A DNA stretch of 64,000 nt from Rheinheimera maricola (GCF_016918075.2 NZ_JAERPS020000003.1:310001-374000); one strand, 5' to 3'; shown: positions 45,987 through 56,471, numbered from the stretch's first letter. The notes: generated from the sequence alone by a model not told the origin. A program made the numbers and translations.

Positions 45987-46451
45987 TTACAGCTTAGCCA
46001 GTAGGTTAACCATTTCCAGCGTTGACATAGCCGCTTCGCAGCCTTTGTTACCCGCTTTGGTCCCTGCTCGCTCAATCGCCTGCTCAATACTGTCTACCGT
46101 CAATACACCAAAGGCTACCGGGATATCATGCTGCATCATCACCTGAGCAATACCTTTGGTACATTCGCCGGATACATACTCAAAATGAGGTGTACCACCA
46201 CGGATAACTGCGCCCAGCGCAATAATACCATCATATTTTTTGCTTGCAGCAACACGTTGCACAGCCAGTGGCAACTCAAAGGCACCCGGTACACGGATCA
46301 CAGTAATATCCTGCTCGGCAACATTGCCAATACGCTGTAAGGTATCCGCTGCGCCGCTTAATAAACTCTCAACAATAAAGCTGTTAAAGCGCGCTACGAC
46401 TAACGCAAACTTTTTACCGTTGGCAGAAAACCCTGCTTCAATAACCTGCAT
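45987..46451 (-). CDS. ribH: 6,7-dimethyl-8-ribityllumazine synthase
   Basis: A 154-residue lumazine synthase. It joins the pyrimidine intermediate with dihydroxybutanone phosphate to give the riboflavin precursor. Motifs: [41 protein letters not shown] and [17 protein letters not shown] are standard. The 117-bp gap to the ribB gene upstream may hold its own promoter, but none is clear. Confidence 0.97.
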   Translation of the reverse strand: MQVIEAGFSANGKKFALVVARFNSFIVESLLSGAADTLQRIGNVAEQDITVIRVPGAFELPLAVQRVAASKKYDGIIALGAVIRGGTPHFEYVSGECTKGIAQVMMQHDIPVAFGVLTVDSIEQAIERAGTKAGNKGCEAAMSTLEMVNLLAKL

Positions 46452-46568
46452 AAGTTGCCCTTAAAATCTGACCGCTAAAAATTAGCCGTGCATAATAGCA
46501 CAACAGTGCGCAAACCGGCAGAGTCTTTCTGCCTGACTCACGCGGTTAATTTCACTGCTACGCAGTGG

Positions 46569-47678
46569 CTACTCACTAACATAATCGACAACTTCAAGAC
46601 CAAATCCAGACAGGGCATGATACTTCTTCGGCTGGCTTAACAAGCGCATTTTTTTCACACCAAGACTGGCTAGAATTTGTGATCCAACCCCAACGTTACG
46701 CGACGTTCCAGCCCACGGCACACTGCGTGGTTTTTCGCCCTTATCCTCAGCCTCAAACCCCTGCACAGTGCGGATAAGCGCTTCGGTATTTTCATGTTTA
46801 CCCAGTAACACCAGTACACCGCCATCTTTAGCAATACGAGCCATCGCTGTGTGCAATGGGAAACTGCGGTTAGCAGCACGATTGGCCATTAACAAATCAC
46901 TGAAGGTATCATGCAGGTGCACGCGGACCAGTGTTGGCTGGTCGGCGCTAATCTCACCTTTGACTAAGGCAAAGTGTATTTGGTTGTCAATGGTGTCTTT
47001 AAAGGTCACTAACTGAAAATCGCCTACTTCGGTTGGCAACTGACAGCTGGCAACCTGCTCGATAGTGGTTTCATTTAAATTACGGTATTCAATTAAATCG
47101 GCGATGGTGCCAATTTTAATACCATGCTTGTTGGCAAATACTTCTAAATCTGGCCGCCGTGCCATGGTGCCATCATCGTTTAAAATTTCAACAATAACTG
47201 CCGCAGGCTCTAATCCGGCTAAACGGGCTAAATCACAACCCGCCTCGGTGTGCCCAGCTCGCACCAATACACCGCCGTCCTGCGCCATCAACGGGAAAAT
47301 ATGTCCCGGCTGTACAATGTCGGCTGGCCTGGCGTCGCGTGCTACGGCAGCCTTTACGGTCCGCGCACGATCTGCAGCAGATATGCCAGTTGTAACGCCT
47401 TCAGCGGCTTCAATCGAAACGGTAAAATTAGTGGCAAAAGGCGATTTATTCGCATCCACCATCAATGGTAACGCTAACTGTTTACAGCGTTTTTTCGTCA
47501 GCGTTAAACAAATTAATCCGCGGCCATAGGTCGCCATAAAGTTAATGGCTTCAGGCGTAACATAGTCTGCCGCCATAACCAGATCGCCTTCATTCTCACG
47601 ATCTTCATCATCCATCAGCACTACCATCTTGCCCTGGCGGATATCTTCAATAATTTCAGCTGGAGTATTCAGAAGCAT
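46569..47678 (-). CDS. ribB: 3,4-dihydroxy-2-butanone-4-phosphate synthase with degenerate GTP cyclohydrolase II domain (RibBX)
   Basis: A 369-residue two-domain protein. The N-terminal DHBP synthase domain (about 1-200) is intact: [47 protein letters not shown]. The C-terminal domain (about 205-369) aligns in shape with GTP cyclohydrolase II, but the Zn-binding C-x10-C-x-C motif is missing: the corresponding stretch [17 protein letters not shown] has no Cys, and no Cys occurs in the domain after position ~210. This is the RibBX form described in proteobacteria, so a separate ribA is expected elsewhere in the genome. Confidence 0.9.
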   Translation of the reverse strand: MLLNTPAEIIEDIRQGKMVVLMDDEDRENEGDLVMAADYVTPEAINFMATYGRGLICLTLTKKRCKQLALPLMVDANKSPFATNFTVSIEAAEGVTTGISAADRARTVKAAVARDARPADIVQPGHIFPLMAQDGGVLVRAGHTEAGCDLARLAGLEPAAVIVEILNDDGTMARRPDLEVFANKHGIKIGTIADLIEYRNLNETTIEQVASCQLPTEVGDFQLVTFKDTIDNQIHFALVKGEISADQPTLVRVHLHDTFSDLLMANRAANRSFPLHTAMARIAKDGGVLVLLGKHENTEALIRTVQGFEAEDKGEKPRSVPWAGTSRNVGVGSQILASLGVKKMRLLSQPKKYHALSGFGLEVVDYVSE

Positions 47679-47690
47679 AACAGACCTTAT

Positions 47691-48341
47691 TTATAAAAAG
47701 CCGCGCTGCGCCAGCAGCGCCAGACTAACACCACCGGTTGCACCGGCACTGTTTTTACTCATTAAACGTTCAAGATAGCGTGCTATCAAATCTACTTCCA
47801 GATGCACACTGCTGCCCACTTTAAGTTGCGCAATAGTGGTCTGCTGTGCAGTATGCGGCACAATGGTTAACCGAAATGCATCACTACTAAGTTCATTTAC
47901 CGTCAAACTGATACCGTCGACGGTGATTGAACCTTTAGCGGCAATGTAATGTGCCAGTCTGGCCGGCAACGCCAGCCAGATTTGCCAGGCACGCCCACTG
48001 CGCTCTATTTTAACGACTTGGCTTACACCGTCGACATGCCCACTGACCATATGGCCACCCATACGAGTAGTCGGTAGCAGCGCTTTTTCCAGATTAATCA
48101 GCTGCCCGCTCTGATACTGGCCAAACAAGGTGTACGCCAGTGTTTCGGATGATACATCCGCCTCAAAGCTATGTTGGCCAAGCTCGGTTACCGTTAAACA
48201 AACACCATTGCTGGCAATGCTGTCGCCTAATTTTACATCGCTAAAATCCAATGTGTTACTTTCAATGGTTACTGAAATATCAGTACCGCGGTGTTGGACA
48301 CGACTTAGCTTACCTGTGGCTTCAATAATACCTGTAAACAT
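47691..48341 (-). CDS. ribE: Riboflavin synthase alpha chain
   Basis: A 216-residue enzyme built from two homologous lumazine-binding repeats: repeat 1 starts MFTGIIEATGKL, with GVCLTV; repeat 2 contains GHVDGVSQV and GISLTVN. It converts two lumazines to riboflavin. It starts 12 bp before the ribB gene (end to start), in operon with ribD upstream. Confidence 0.96.
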   Translation of the reverse strand: MFTGIIEATGKLSRVQHRGTDISVTIESNTLDFSDVKLGDSIASNGVCLTVTELGQHSFEADVSSETLAYTLFGQYQSGQLINLEKALLPTTRMGGHMVSGHVDGVSQVVKIERSGRAWQIWLALPARLAHYIAAKGSITVDGISLTVNELSSDAFRLTIVPHTAQQTTIAQLKVGSSVHLEVDLIARYLERLMSKNSAGATGGVSLALLAQRGFL

Positions 48342-48390
48342 GGCTTATCCTGTTAAAATGTTTGGGCTGTAATTGAAAAATGTTTACCAG

Positions 48391-49509
48391 CTAGCTTAGC
48401 CGAGCTGTCAGCCGAACATCCGGCCCTACCATTCGCACGTCGCTCCAATACAGCTGAGGAACCTGCGCTAACACACTAAATTGGGGTAAAACAGCGAGAG
48501 GCTGCGCGGTATTGCCCAGCAGTTTGGGTGCCAGATACACGATTAATTCATCAACTAAATTTAGTTGTAATAGCGCTCCGGCTAGCGTCGCACCGGCCTC
48601 TACCCACAACATGTTTATCTGCTCACGCAGTGCTAAATGCTCAAGCAACAATGCTAAGTCAAACTGCGCTTGGGTATTCAACGGACAATGGATTTGCCTG
48701 GCGATATTGGGCAGGACGCGTGCATTTTCAAGTTTACTGACACAAACAATCACTTCGCCCCCTTCTTTGAACAGGGCAAGATTGTGATCTAAATTATCAT
48801 TTCGATCCAATATTACGCGTTTGGGCTGACGTAGCTCACCGGTGTCCAGCTGGCTAATGTTCAGTTGCAACTGTTCCGCTCGCAGGTTGAGCCGGGCATT
48901 ATCAGCCATTACAGTGGTGGCGGTTGATAAAATAGCGCAGCTTTGGGCCCTGTAGTGCTGTACATCGGCTCGCGCCGCAGCACTGGTTAACCATTTGCTG
49001 TCACCATTTGCCAGCGCCGTGCGCCCATCCAGGCTAGCTGCCAACTTCAACTGCACATAAGGACGATTGCGTTCCATCCGACTTAGAAAGCCAGGGTTTA
49101 CTGCCCGTGCTTCTGCTGCCATTAAGCCAATGTCTACCTGAATGCCTGCCGCCTTTAGCAGTGCTGTGCCACGCCCCGCTACTTTAGGGTTAGGGTCTTG
49201 CATGGCAACAACAACCCGGCTTACACCCGCGACCACCAGAGCCTCCGCGCACGGCGGTGTACGGCCATGGTGGCTGCACGGTTCAAGCGTTACATAACAA
49301 GTTGCCCCTCTCGCCTCGCTACCAGCCTCTCGCAGTGCAAACACTTCGGCATGTGGTCCACCAGCCTGACGATGATAGCCCCGGCCAATAATTTGGTCAT
49401 TTTTTACTAACACGGCACCCACATTTGGGTTTGGACTGGTGGTAAATCGGCCAAGTTCGGCTAAACGCAGTGCTTGGGCCATAAAATTACTGTCTGCTGC
49501 GCTAAACAT
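48391..49509 (-). CDS. ribD: Bifunctional riboflavin deaminase/reductase RibD
   Basis: A 372-residue enzyme. The deaminase half has the Zn motif [11 protein letters not shown] and [15 protein letters not shown]. The reductase half (about 150-372) has [22 protein letters not shown] and [13 protein letters not shown]. It catalyses the second and third steps of riboflavin synthesis. Its ATG overlaps the nrdR stop by eight bases. Confidence 0.96.
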   Translation of the reverse strand: MFSAADSNFMAQALRLAELGRFTTSPNPNVGAVLVKNDQIIGRGYHRQAGGPHAEVFALREAGSEARGATCYVTLEPCSHHGRTPPCAEALVVAGVSRVVVAMQDPNPKVAGRGTALLKAAGIQVDIGLMAAEARAVNPGFLSRMERNRPYVQLKLAASLDGRTALANGDSKWLTSAAARADVQHYRAQSCAILSTATTVMADNARLNLRAEQLQLNISQLDTGELRQPKRVILDRNDNLDHNLALFKEGGEVIVCVSKLENARVLPNIARQIHCPLNTQAQFDLALLLEHLALREQINMLWVEAGATLAGALLQLNLVDELIVYLAPKLLGNTAQPLAVLPQFSVLAQVPQLYWSDVRMVGPDVRLTARLS

Positions 49510-49963
49510 CAGGGCTTTGACCTAAACGAGCTATTTCTTCACCAAACTCGCGGATATCCTTAAATGAGCGATACACCGAGGCAAAACGCACATAAGCGAC
49601 TTTATCAACCTTAACCAGCTCATCCATAATCAGGTTACCAAGCAGTTGGCTGCCTACCTCACGCTCACCGGTGGCACGCAGTTGCGACTTAATCTTATTA
49701 ATCAACTGCTCTATCTGCTCGGTCGAGACAGGGCGTTTTTCCAGCGAACGTAATAAGCCACTACGTAGCTTGTCTTCATTGAACGGCTCACGCGAACCAT
49801 CTCTTTTAATAATACGCGGCATTACCAGCTCGGCGGCTTCAAAAGTGGTAAAGCGCTCATGACAAGCCAAGCATTCGCGACGACGGCGCACCTGATGGCC
49901 GTCTGCCACCAATCTGGAATCTATTACCTTGGTATCATCAGCATTACAAAACGGACAGTACAT
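49502..49963 (-). CDS. nrdR: Transcriptional repressor NrdR
   Basis: A 153-residue repressor of ribonucleotide reductase genes. The N-terminal zinc ribbon is CPFC...CLAC, followed by an ATP-cone domain (about 49-139: [23 protein letters not shown]). It senses ATP/dATP and binds NrdR boxes. The order glyA-nrdR-ribD is common in gammaproteobacteria. Confidence 0.97.
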   Translation of the reverse strand: MYCPFCNADDTKVIDSRLVADGHQVRRRRECLACHERFTTFEAAELVMPRIIKRDGSREPFNEDKLRSGLLRSLEKRPVSTEQIEQLINKIKSQLRATGEREVGSQLLGNLIMDELVKVDKVAYVRFASVYRSFKDIREFGEEIARLGQSPDV

Positions 49964-50026
49964 AAGAAAAATCCTGCTAAACCGTCAAAAAGCACGATTG
50001 CAATAAAGAAAAGGCCGCATAAAGAA

Positions 50027-50046
50027 ATGGCCGCAATAGCGGCCAT
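50027..50046 (-). terminator. Terminator after glyA
   Basis: ATGGCCGC-TATT-GCGGCCAT on the minus strand, followed by TTCTTTATG; the T tract is interrupted. Lies 20 bp beyond the glyA stop and before nrdR, so nrdR probably also has its own promoter in the short gap. Confidence 0.6.
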
Positions 50047-50065
50047 CATAGCACTTAATCAGGGC

Positions 50066-51319
50066 CTACGCATAAACAGGGAAACGGCCACACAGCTCAG
50101 ATACCTGGCTACGTATTTTATCAATTACAGCGGCATCGCCACGGCTGTCCAACACATCGCAGATAAAGTTTGCCACGGTGCGGGCTTCTGCCTCGTTAAA
50201 GCCACGGCGGGTAATTGCCGGCGTACCGATGCGCAAACCAGAGGTAACAAAAGGAGACCGTGGATCATTGGGTACCGAGTTTTTATTCACAGTGATGTGC
50301 GCCTGCCCTAACCAGGCATCCGCTTCTTTACCTGTGATATCTTTGTCGATTAAATCCATTAGGAACAAGTGGTTTTGCGTGCCACCGGACACAATCTTAT
50401 ATCCGCGAGCCATCATCGCATCGCACATAGCCACGGCGTTTTTAAGCACTTGTTGTTGGTAGGTTTTAAATTCTGGTTGCAGCGCTTCTTTAAAGGCCAC
50501 GGCCTTAGCAGCAATAACATGCATTAACGGGCCGCCCTGGCCACCAGGGAATACCGCAGAATTCAGTTTCTTCTCAATCTCTTCGTTTTTACGCGCCAAA
50601 ATTAAGCCACCACGCGGACCAGCCAGTGTTTTGTGCGTAGTGGTAGTGACCACATCAGCCACTGCTACCGGGTTAGGGTACAGGCCTGCCGCAACTAAAC
50701 CCGCAACGTGGGCCATATCAACCATCAGGTAAGCGCCGATTTTGTCGGCGATATCACGGAAGCGCTGCCAATCAACAATACCTGAATAGGCAGAGAAACC
50801 GGCGATAATAAGCTTTGGTTTGTGTTCCAGCGCCAGTGCTTCAGCTTGATCATAATCAATCACGCCCGTTTCAGGGTGTAGGCCATATTGTACCGCTTTG
50901 TATAATTTTCCAGAGGAGCTGACATGGGCACCGTGGGTTAAGTGACCACCGTGTGCCAGACTCATGCCTAAAATTGTATCACCGGCATTTAACAACGCCA
51001 GAAATACAGCAGAGTTCGCTTGCGAGCCAGAGTGTGGCTGCACGTTGGCGTAATCGGCACCGAACAGCTCTTTCGCGCGGGCAATGGCTAAATCTTCTGC
51101 TATATCAACGTATTCACAACCGCCGTAATAACGCTTGTGTGGATAACCTTCGGCATATTTGTTGGTCAGTTGAGAGCCCTGTGCTTGCAGTACGCGTGGG
51201 CTGGCGTAGTTTTCTGATGCGATAAGCTCAATGTGAGCTTCCTGGCGATCAGTTTCATTTGTTATGGCTTGCCATAATTCCGGGTCGAAATCGGCAATAT
51301 TCATATCACGCTTTAACAT
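50066..51319 (-). CDS. glyA: Serine hydroxymethyltransferase
   Basis: About 417 residues from the ATG at 51319 ([16 protein letters not shown], nearly the E. coli start), which has AGGAGAG upstream; a start eight codons earlier is unlikely. It interconverts serine and glycine and supplies one-carbon folate. The PLP lysine lies in [14 protein letters not shown] (about 230), with SGSQANSAV and VDMAHVAGL also clear. Monocistronic with a terminator after it. Confidence 0.97.
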   Translation of the reverse strand: MLKRDMNIADFDPELWQAITNETDRQEAHIELIASENYASPRVLQAQGSQLTNKYAEGYPHKRYYGGCEYVDIAEDLAIARAKELFGADYANVQPHSGSQANSAVFLALLNAGDTILGMSLAHGGHLTHGAHVSSSGKLYKAVQYGLHPETGVIDYDQAEALALEHKPKLIIAGFSAYSGIVDWQRFRDIADKIGAYLMVDMAHVAGLVAAGLYPNPVAVADVVTTTTHKTLAGPRGGLILARKNEEIEKKLNSAVFPGGQGGPLMHVIAAKAVAFKEALQPEFKTYQQQVLKNAVAMCDAMMARGYKIVSGGTQNHLFLMDLIDKDITGKEADAWLGQAHITVNKNSVPNDPRSPFVTSGLRIGTPAITRRGFNEAEARTVANFICDVLDSRGDAAVIDKIRSQVSELCGRFPVYA

Positions 51320-51560
51320 GCTCTCTCCTGGTGCGGCTTGCACGCTTAGTCTTAAAAAGATCGGGTATTAAAAAACAGTTGTTAATCAAAATGCAGCACA
51401 GCAAAACGGGCTGATAAAATTGGTCGCTATTCTACCGTTAAATCGGCATTTATGCACTTAGAAATTAGACATCTAAACGTCCGCGCACAAAATACCTTTG
51501 TAACACTTGTGGTCGCAACGTGACGTAGACTTTACAACAGGGCTGACACCGCCTAGTATA

Positions 51561-51576
51561 CTGTATATATAAACAG
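51561..51576 (+). promoter_or_regulatory. LexA (SOS) box of dinB
   Basis: CTGTATATATAAACAG matches the LexA consensus CTG-N10-CAG with an AT-rich centre. It overlaps a TATACT -10 element (51557-51562) and lies 14 bp before the dinB ATG, as in other SOS-regulated dinB genes. The rest of the 51344-51589 gap holds no gene. Confidence 0.8.
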
Positions 51577-51589
51577 CCGCGACAACCCT

Positions 51590-52654
51590 ATGCGCAAAAT
51601 AATACATATTGATATGGATTGCTTTTTTGCTGCCGTGGAAATGCGTGATAACCCGGCACTTAAGCATGTACCGTTGGCTATTGGCGGTTCCAGACAAAGT
51701 CGTGGCGTAATATCCACCTGTAACTATCCTGCCCGCAGTTATGGGGTGCGCTCAGCCATGCCAACGGGCCAAGCATTAAAGCTTTGTCCTCATCTAACTT
51801 TGCTGCACGGCAACATGGACAAATACAAACTGGCAAGTAAACAAATTCGGGCTATTTTCAACCGTTACACTGAGCAGGTTGAGCCGTTGTCACTAGATGA
51901 AGCCTACCTGGATGTCAGCGACTGTAAGTTGTTCAATGGCAGTGCTACCCGTATTGCTGAAGATATTCGCCGAAGCATATTATTAGAGACTGGTCTTACC
52001 GCATCTGCCGGGGTGGCGCCGAATAAGTTTTTAGCTAAAATCGCCAGCGATGAAAATAAGCCAGACGGCTTGTATGTTATTACACCAGACAAGGTCGCTG
52101 AATTTGTAAAAAATTTGCAGCTAATAAAGTTGCCGGGAGTAGGTGCAAAAACAGCCGAGCGTTTAAGTCATTTGGGACTACATAATTGTATAGATATCGG
52201 TAATGCTCCTCTGTCGCTATTGGTAAAGCATTTTGGCGCCTTGGCCGACAGCTTGTTAAAGCGCAGCCAAGGTATTGATGAAAGGCCAGTATGCAGCAAT
52301 GAACAGCGTAAATCGTTGGGAGTAGAGCGTACTTTGGACCACGATTTACTACAGTATACCCAGTGCGTAGAAACCTTAAGTCAGCTTTTACCACAACTGC
52401 AGCGCAGGCTTGAGCAATACAGTAGTACGGCAGCAGGGCGCTTAACCCCTATTCAAAAAGTGGCAGTTAAATTGAAGTTCAGTGATTTTCGCCAAACCAC
52501 CGTAGAAAAACAGGGCCAGCCACTACAACTAGATAAACTATTACCTTTATTAGATGAAGCTTGGCAGAGGCGTGAACAACAAGGTGTACGATTAATTGGC
52601 TTGCAGATAGGTTTTAAAACCTCGGCATTGCAGCAATTGGCATTACCATTTTGA
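51590..52654 (+). CDS. dinB: DNA polymerase IV (translesion, Y family)
   Basis: A 354-residue polymerase, the usual DinB size. Catalytic acidic residues are in IHIDMDCFFAAVE and LDEAYLDVS; VAPNKFLAKIASD and LPGVGAKTAERL mark the palm and thumb helix-hairpin-helix. It copies past lesions with low fidelity and is induced by SOS; the LexA box agrees. No good Shine-Dalgarno is seen before the ATG. Ends at a bidirectional terminator. Confidence 0.96.
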   Translation: MRKIIHIDMDCFFAAVEMRDNPALKHVPLAIGGSRQSRGVISTCNYPARSYGVRSAMPTGQALKLCPHLTLLHGNMDKYKLASKQIRAIFNRYTEQVEPLSLDEAYLDVSDCKLFNGSATRIAEDIRRSILLETGLTASAGVAPNKFLAKIASDENKPDGLYVITPDKVAEFVKNLQLIKLPGVGAKTAERLSHLGLHNCIDIGNAPLSLLVKHFGALADSLLKRSQGIDERPVCSNEQRKSLGVERTLDHDLLQYTQCVETLSQLLPQLQRRLEQYSSTAAGRLTPIQKVAVKLKFSDFRQTTVEKQGQPLQLDKLLPLLDEAWQRREQQGVRLIGLQIGFKTSALQQLALPF

Positions 52655-52682
52655 CGTGGTATTTGTGTATTGCAAATAACAG

Positions 52683-52706
52683 AAAACCGGCCATAGCCGG
52701 TTTTTT
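52683..52706. terminator. Bidirectional terminator between dinB and the cold-shock gene
   Basis: AAAACCGGC-CATA-GCCGGTTTT with six T residues on the plus strand and four on the minus strand. Serves dinB and the convergent cold-shock gene. Confidence 0.85.
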
Positions 52707-52722
52707 GCAATCATGGCCGGAA

Positions 52723-52935
52723 TTATCCGATAACAGTTACGTTCTCAGCTTGTGGGCCTTTTTGACCTTCAGTTACTTCAAAAGTAACTTTCTGACCTTC
52801 AACTAAAGTTTTACGGCCGGTGCCATTGATCGCACGGAAGTGAACGAAAACGTCCTTACCACCATCACGCTCCAGGAAACCATAACCTTTTTCTTCGTTG
52901 AACCACTTAACTGAACCGGAAATTAACTGTGACAT
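52723..52935 (-). CDS. Cold-shock domain protein (CspA family)
   Basis: A 70-residue single cold-shock domain. RNP1 reads KGYGFL and RNP2 [19 protein letters not shown] at the start is standard. Binds single-stranded nucleic acid and acts as an RNA chaperone. The 268-bp leader to the next gene upstream contains a small dyad GCCAGC / GCTGGC (52962-52975) and could be a long regulated 5' UTR, as in cspA. Whether it is cold-induced cannot be told from the sequence. A DEAD-box helicase gene lies next upstream on the same strand. Confidence 0.95.
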   Translation of the reverse strand: MSQLISGSVKWFNEEKGYGFLERDGGKDVFVHFRAINGTGRKTLVEGQKVTFEVTEGQKGPQAENVTVIG

Positions 52936-53203
52936 AACACTCTCTTACTTTAACTAAATTTGCCAGCTCGCTGGCGACTTAAATATTACCGGCCATAGCA
53001 ACTAGCGAGTATATATTTTCGCCCTTATTATCATTTAAGCCATATAAGGGGTCAATAACCTTGCCTGCTGCAGTGCAAATAATCTGCTAGGCCGTATCAG
53101 CATTGTGAGCCACATCACTGATAACCCTGTTGTTGTTAGTATGTTTAACAATAACAGTTTGAGTGTAGCAGCAATAATGCTGAATAAATAATCAGCCGCA
53201 AAT

Positions 53204-54535
53204 TTATTTTTGTTTGCGCTTGGGCGGTGCCATGCCGTCGTCCCCACCCTGAAAAAATTGTGCTTTGCCAGAACTCAGTTTAGGCTGGGATTTCACTTTA
53301 GCTTTTGCTTTACGTGCAGCCAGTTTTGCTTTTTTCTCCGGTGTAATTGCCGGTGTCGCCGGACGAACTGTGCCGTCAAACTTGCCAACCAATCCCTCAA
53401 CAACACTGAAGCTGGTAGGCTGGCGTAAAAAGGCTTCAATACGCAGCAATGCAGCAATATCTTTTGGTCCGACTAATGAAATAGCGGCGCCTTTGGCACC
53501 TGCACGGCCTGTACGGCCAATACGATGCACATATTCTTCAGCATGTTTAGGCAAGTCAAAGTTAATCACATGCGAAACCTGTAGCAAGTCCAGACCACGA
53601 GACGCTAAATCAGTAGTTACCAGCACCTGGTGCTTGCCGCTGGCAAATGCTTGCATCACACTATTACGGCTACTCTGTGTCAACTTGCCGCTTAAGCCAA
53701 CGGCACTCTTGCCTTGCTGCTCACAAAGCTGGGCCAGACGCTCAGCATCCTCGCGTGTCGCGGTAAAGATAATGAGTTGTTTAATCTCAGCCTGCTGCAA
53801 AAAATGCTGCAACAACGCTTCTTTATGCGTTAGATGATCAGCAAGGAAAAATTGCTGGCTAATATCCTGATGCTGTTGGTGCGAGGCGCCAACCGCAACC
53901 CGATACGGGTTTTTCAGCAGCGCCAGTGCCAATTCATCTACTTCTGCGTGGTCCAGCGTGGCAGAAAACAGTAACGTCTGGCGCAAGCGATGGTCCGCGG
54001 CTTTGTTTATCACTGTTAGCTGCGGCATAAAGCCAAGATCCAACATACGGTCGGCTTCGTCGAGGATTAGCACCTCCAAGCCATTGATAAAAACTGATTT
54101 ATGCTCTAAATGGTCAACAAAACGGCCAGGCGTGGCAACGATAATATTCGGTTGTCGCTTCAACAATTTTTCCTGATCATTGAAGTTTTCGCCGCCGACA
54201 ATTAATGCTGACGTTAGAGGCGTGTTGGATACAAACAACCTTAACTGAGCATATACCTGCTTTGCTAACTCGCGGGTCGGAGCCAAAATTAATGCTCGTG
54301 CATCACGTTTTGACAATGCTCTGCTCTTTAACAAACGCTGCATCATCGGCAGCAGATACGCCAGCGTTTTACCAGAACCAGTTTGCGACGACACAATCAG
54401 ATCGCGTCCCACCATTACGGCAGGTATGGCTTCTTGCTGAATTTCTGTAGGCTTTACAAACCCCAGATGCTGCACCGATCGCATTAAACGCGGGTCTAAC
54501 GATAAATCATTAAATGGCAAAGTGAACCTCTTCAA
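53204..54535 (-). CDS. DEAD-box ATP-dependent RNA helicase (SrmB/RhlE-like)
   Basis: A 443-residue helicase with the Q motif (FVKPTEIQQEAIPAV), SQTGSGKT, PTRELAKQ, TPGRFVDHL, DEADRM, SATLD and HRIGRTGRAG. The C-terminal ~60 residues are basic and Lys-rich, typical for RNA contact. It resembles SrmB or RhlE rather than CsdA, judged from length; a firm assignment needs a tree. Likely function is ribosome assembly or RNA turnover, often important in the cold. Confidence 0.9.
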   Translation of the reverse strand: MKRFTLPFNDLSLDPRLMRSVQHLGFVKPTEIQQEAIPAVMVGRDLIVSSQTGSGKTLAYLLPMMQRLLKSRALSKRDARALILAPTRELAKQVYAQLRLFVSNTPLTSALIVGGENFNDQEKLLKRQPNIIVATPGRFVDHLEHKSVFINGLEVLILDEADRMLDLGFMPQLTVINKAADHRLRQTLLFSATLDHAEVDELALALLKNPYRVAVGASHQQHQDISQQFFLADHLTHKEALLQHFLQQAEIKQLIIFTATREDAERLAQLCEQQGKSAVGLSGKLTQSSRNSVMQAFASGKHQVLVTTDLASRGLDLLQVSHVINFDLPKHAEEYVHRIGRTGRAGAKGAAISLVGPKDIAALLRIEAFLRQPTSFSVVEGLVGKFDGTVRPATPAITPEKKAKLAARKAKAKVKSQPKLSSGKAQFFQGGDDGMAPPKRKQK

Positions 54536-54667
54536 GCATAAATTACTGCTATATGATAACCGATGCTGACAAATTGAGTTAGTTTGATTTCGTTACGACT
54601 TAGCTTTGCGTTAGTATATGCAAAGTGTTTCAACCGCTATAAACATACTGACTGATCAAGGTTTACC

Positions 54668-55201
54668 ATGAGTAATGCATTAAAAGAGCAACTGTTAAAA
54701 GCAGGCCTGGCAGATGCCAAAAAATTAAAAGCGCTGAAAAAAGAAAAGCATCAGCAAAAAGTGCAGGCGGGTAAAAAACAACCGGTTGTAAATGAAGCAA
54801 CAGTACTGGCCGAAGAACGTCGCCAGCAACAGATAGAACGGGACCGTCAGCTGAATCAGCAAAAACAAGCGGTATTGCAGCAAAAAGCTATTGCAGCGCA
54901 AGTGCGACAACTCATAAGCAACAACACCATAAAAATCCAGGGCGAGCTGGCCTATAACTTTACCGATGGCAAACTAGTTAAGCGGTTGTACGTAAATAAC
55001 AAACTGCATGACGAGCTAAGCCGAGGCATGCTGGCCATAGCCAAACAGGATGAACACTATTTTTTAGTGCCTGCGGCAGTGGCAGAGAAAATTCAGCAAC
55101 GCCAGGCTGACAGCATTGTGGTACTAAATGTGAAACAGCAGCAACAGGACGAAGACGACCCGTATGCTGACTTTAAGATCCCCGATGATTTGATGTGGTA
55201 A
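54668..55201 (+). CDS. YaiL-like DUF2058 protein
   Basis: A 177-residue protein whose start MSNALKEQLLKAGLADAKKLKALKKEKHQQK is characteristic of DUF2058 (E. coli YaiL). A basic coiled coil (about 5-85) precedes a small C-terminal domain (YNFTDGKLVKRLYVNN). Function is unknown; the family may act as a nucleoprotein or ribosome-linked protein. Divergent from the helicase; the next gene overlaps its stop. Confidence 0.88.
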   Translation: MSNALKEQLLKAGLADAKKLKALKKEKHQQKVQAGKKQPVVNEATVLAEERRQQQIERDRQLNQQKQAVLQQKAIAAQVRQLISNNTIKIQGELAYNFTDGKLVKRLYVNNKLHDELSRGMLAIAKQDEHYFLVPAAVAEKIQQRQADSIVVLNVKQQQQDEDDPYADFKIPDDLMW

Positions 55202-55740
55202 CAGAGATAGCTACCATTACAGAATTTAACCCCATGCAAACACTACTAGCTGTGACCAGCATGAGTGAATTGAGCCAGCTGCGCAATTGGTTTCAAAATG
55301 CTGAGCAGCAGCAAAGCTGGGGCGGGGATAATTTTGTTTATCCTTGCAGCGAACAACAGTTTCTTCAACTATTATGTCGCCCCGGAACTCAAAGCTATAG
55401 CTTGTTAGATCGCCACAGCGGCAAGTTGCTCGGTTTTGGCCAGTTGTGTGACCGTTTTGGCTGCCATCATCTTGCCCGGCTAGTTATTGCTCCGCCACAC
55501 CGTGGCCAAGGTTTAGCAAAACAACTTATCTTTGCTTTAATTATGCAGGCCCTAAGCACGCAACAGCGGGACATTTCTTTGTATGTACACCGGCATAATG
55601 TTGTAGCTCTGCAATGCTATAACCGACTTGGTTTTAACATCACCACCCCACCGGAGGAAGATAATGCACGGCTGTATTTTATGACGTTGCCTGCCGATAC
55701 TGCCAAGGTGAGTGTGGCGCAATATTTAACCCAGCTTTAA
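55195..55740 (+). CDS. GNAT family N-acetyltransferase
   Basis: Up to 181 residues from the GTG at 55195, which overlaps the YaiL-like stop by seven bases; ATG at 55234 is an alternative, and neither has a clear ribosome-binding site. The acetyl-CoA loop is RGQGLAKQLI preceded by ARLVIAPPH, and the end has NVVALQCYNRLGF, the usual GNAT motif B. It resembles small RimI-type acetyltransferases. Substrate unknown. Confidence 0.82.
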   Translation: MVTEIATITEFNPMQTLLAVTSMSELSQLRNWFQNAEQQQSWGGDNFVYPCSEQQFLQLLCRPGTQSYSLLDRHSGKLLGFGQLCDRFGCHHLARLVIAPPHRGQGLAKQLIFALIMQALSTQQRDISLYVHRHNVVALQCYNRLGFNITTPPEEDNARLYFMTLPADTAKVSVAQYLTQL

Positions 55741-56471
55741 TCCGTTTGCTGCCTGGCACTGGCTCCTTTTACTTGCTGCGCAAAAGCAGGGGTTAACTGC
55801 CATTTTGGTCTTATTGGTGTCAGCGGTAATTCGCGCTTGCGGGCAACGATAAGATAACTGGAAGAAAAATAGCTTAGATATTGCTCTGCCAACTGTTTTG
55901 CCCAGCCTGTATTGTATTCACGAGCCAACAGTGCTGAACAGAAAAAGCGCTGTTCTGTGACAACTTCGAACCCCATCAGATGTAACCAATCTTTAATACG
56001 TGATGCAGAAAAAAATCGACCTTGCCAGGGATAGCGCTGCTGTAGTGCTGGCCAACATCGTAACAAACCCACCAAGCTGAAGGGGTTTATCCCAGTCAAT
56101 AACAGATAGCCGTCAGCACGCAACACCCGGTGCGCTTCGCGTACTACGTGATGTGGGTCCGGGGTAAACTCCAGATAATGACTAAGCAACACGGCGTCAA
56201 CACTGTGCTCACTAAAAGGTAAAGCATCAGCATCAGCTTGCAGCATCAGATCACTACCATCGCGGCCAACATTGATATGATGCTGTATTTTACAGTTTCG
56301 AGTATCCAACTGGCAGCTAAGATCACCCACTTTAAGCAAATAATAGCCGAAAATACGCTGCCACATCGGCTCTAACACTTCAGCGATAGCGCGCGCCAGA
56401 GCTTCGCCCTGATTGATCTGCCGCCACTCCGCAGGAGATAGCCGCTCTTTTTCGCTTAACGCCGGTTTCAT
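55737..56471 (-). CDS. SAM-dependent methyltransferase, YafS-like
   Basis: A 244-residue class I methyltransferase. It has a core DALPFSEHSVDAVLLSHYLEFTPDPHHVVREAHRVLRADG and LLLTGINPFSLVGL, as in YafS and related methyltransf_11 proteins; the SAM GxGxG motif is reduced (KVGDLSCQL region). In E. coli yafS lies beside gloB and mltD, the same neighbourhood as here. Target unknown. Divergent from gloB with six bases between starts, or 39 to the ATG I prefer for gloB. Confidence 0.82.
   Translation of the reverse strand: MKPALSEKERLSPAEWRQINQGEALARAIAEVLEPMWQRIFGYYLLKVGDLSCQLDTRNCKIQHHINVGRDGSDLMLQADADALPFSEHSVDAVLLSHYLEFTPDPHHVVREAHRVLRADGYLLLTGINPFSLVGLLRCWPALQQRYPWQGRFFSASRIKDWLHLMGFEVVTEQRFFCSALLAREYNTGWAKQLAEQYLSYFSSSYLIVARKRELPLTPIRPKWQLTPAFAQQVKGASARQQTD

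Noticed and set aside
47065..47529. A 154-codon plus-strand open frame
   Set aside because: Antisense to the ribB gene; a mirror of its codon use.
47679..51343. FMN riboswitch upstream of riboflavin genes
   Set aside because: No RFN-element consensus was seen in any gap of the rib cluster, and the gaps are mostly too short.
53265..53837. A 190-codon plus-strand open frame
   Set aside because: It is antisense to the DEAD-box helicase, whose motifs are all intact; no ribosome-binding site and odd composition.
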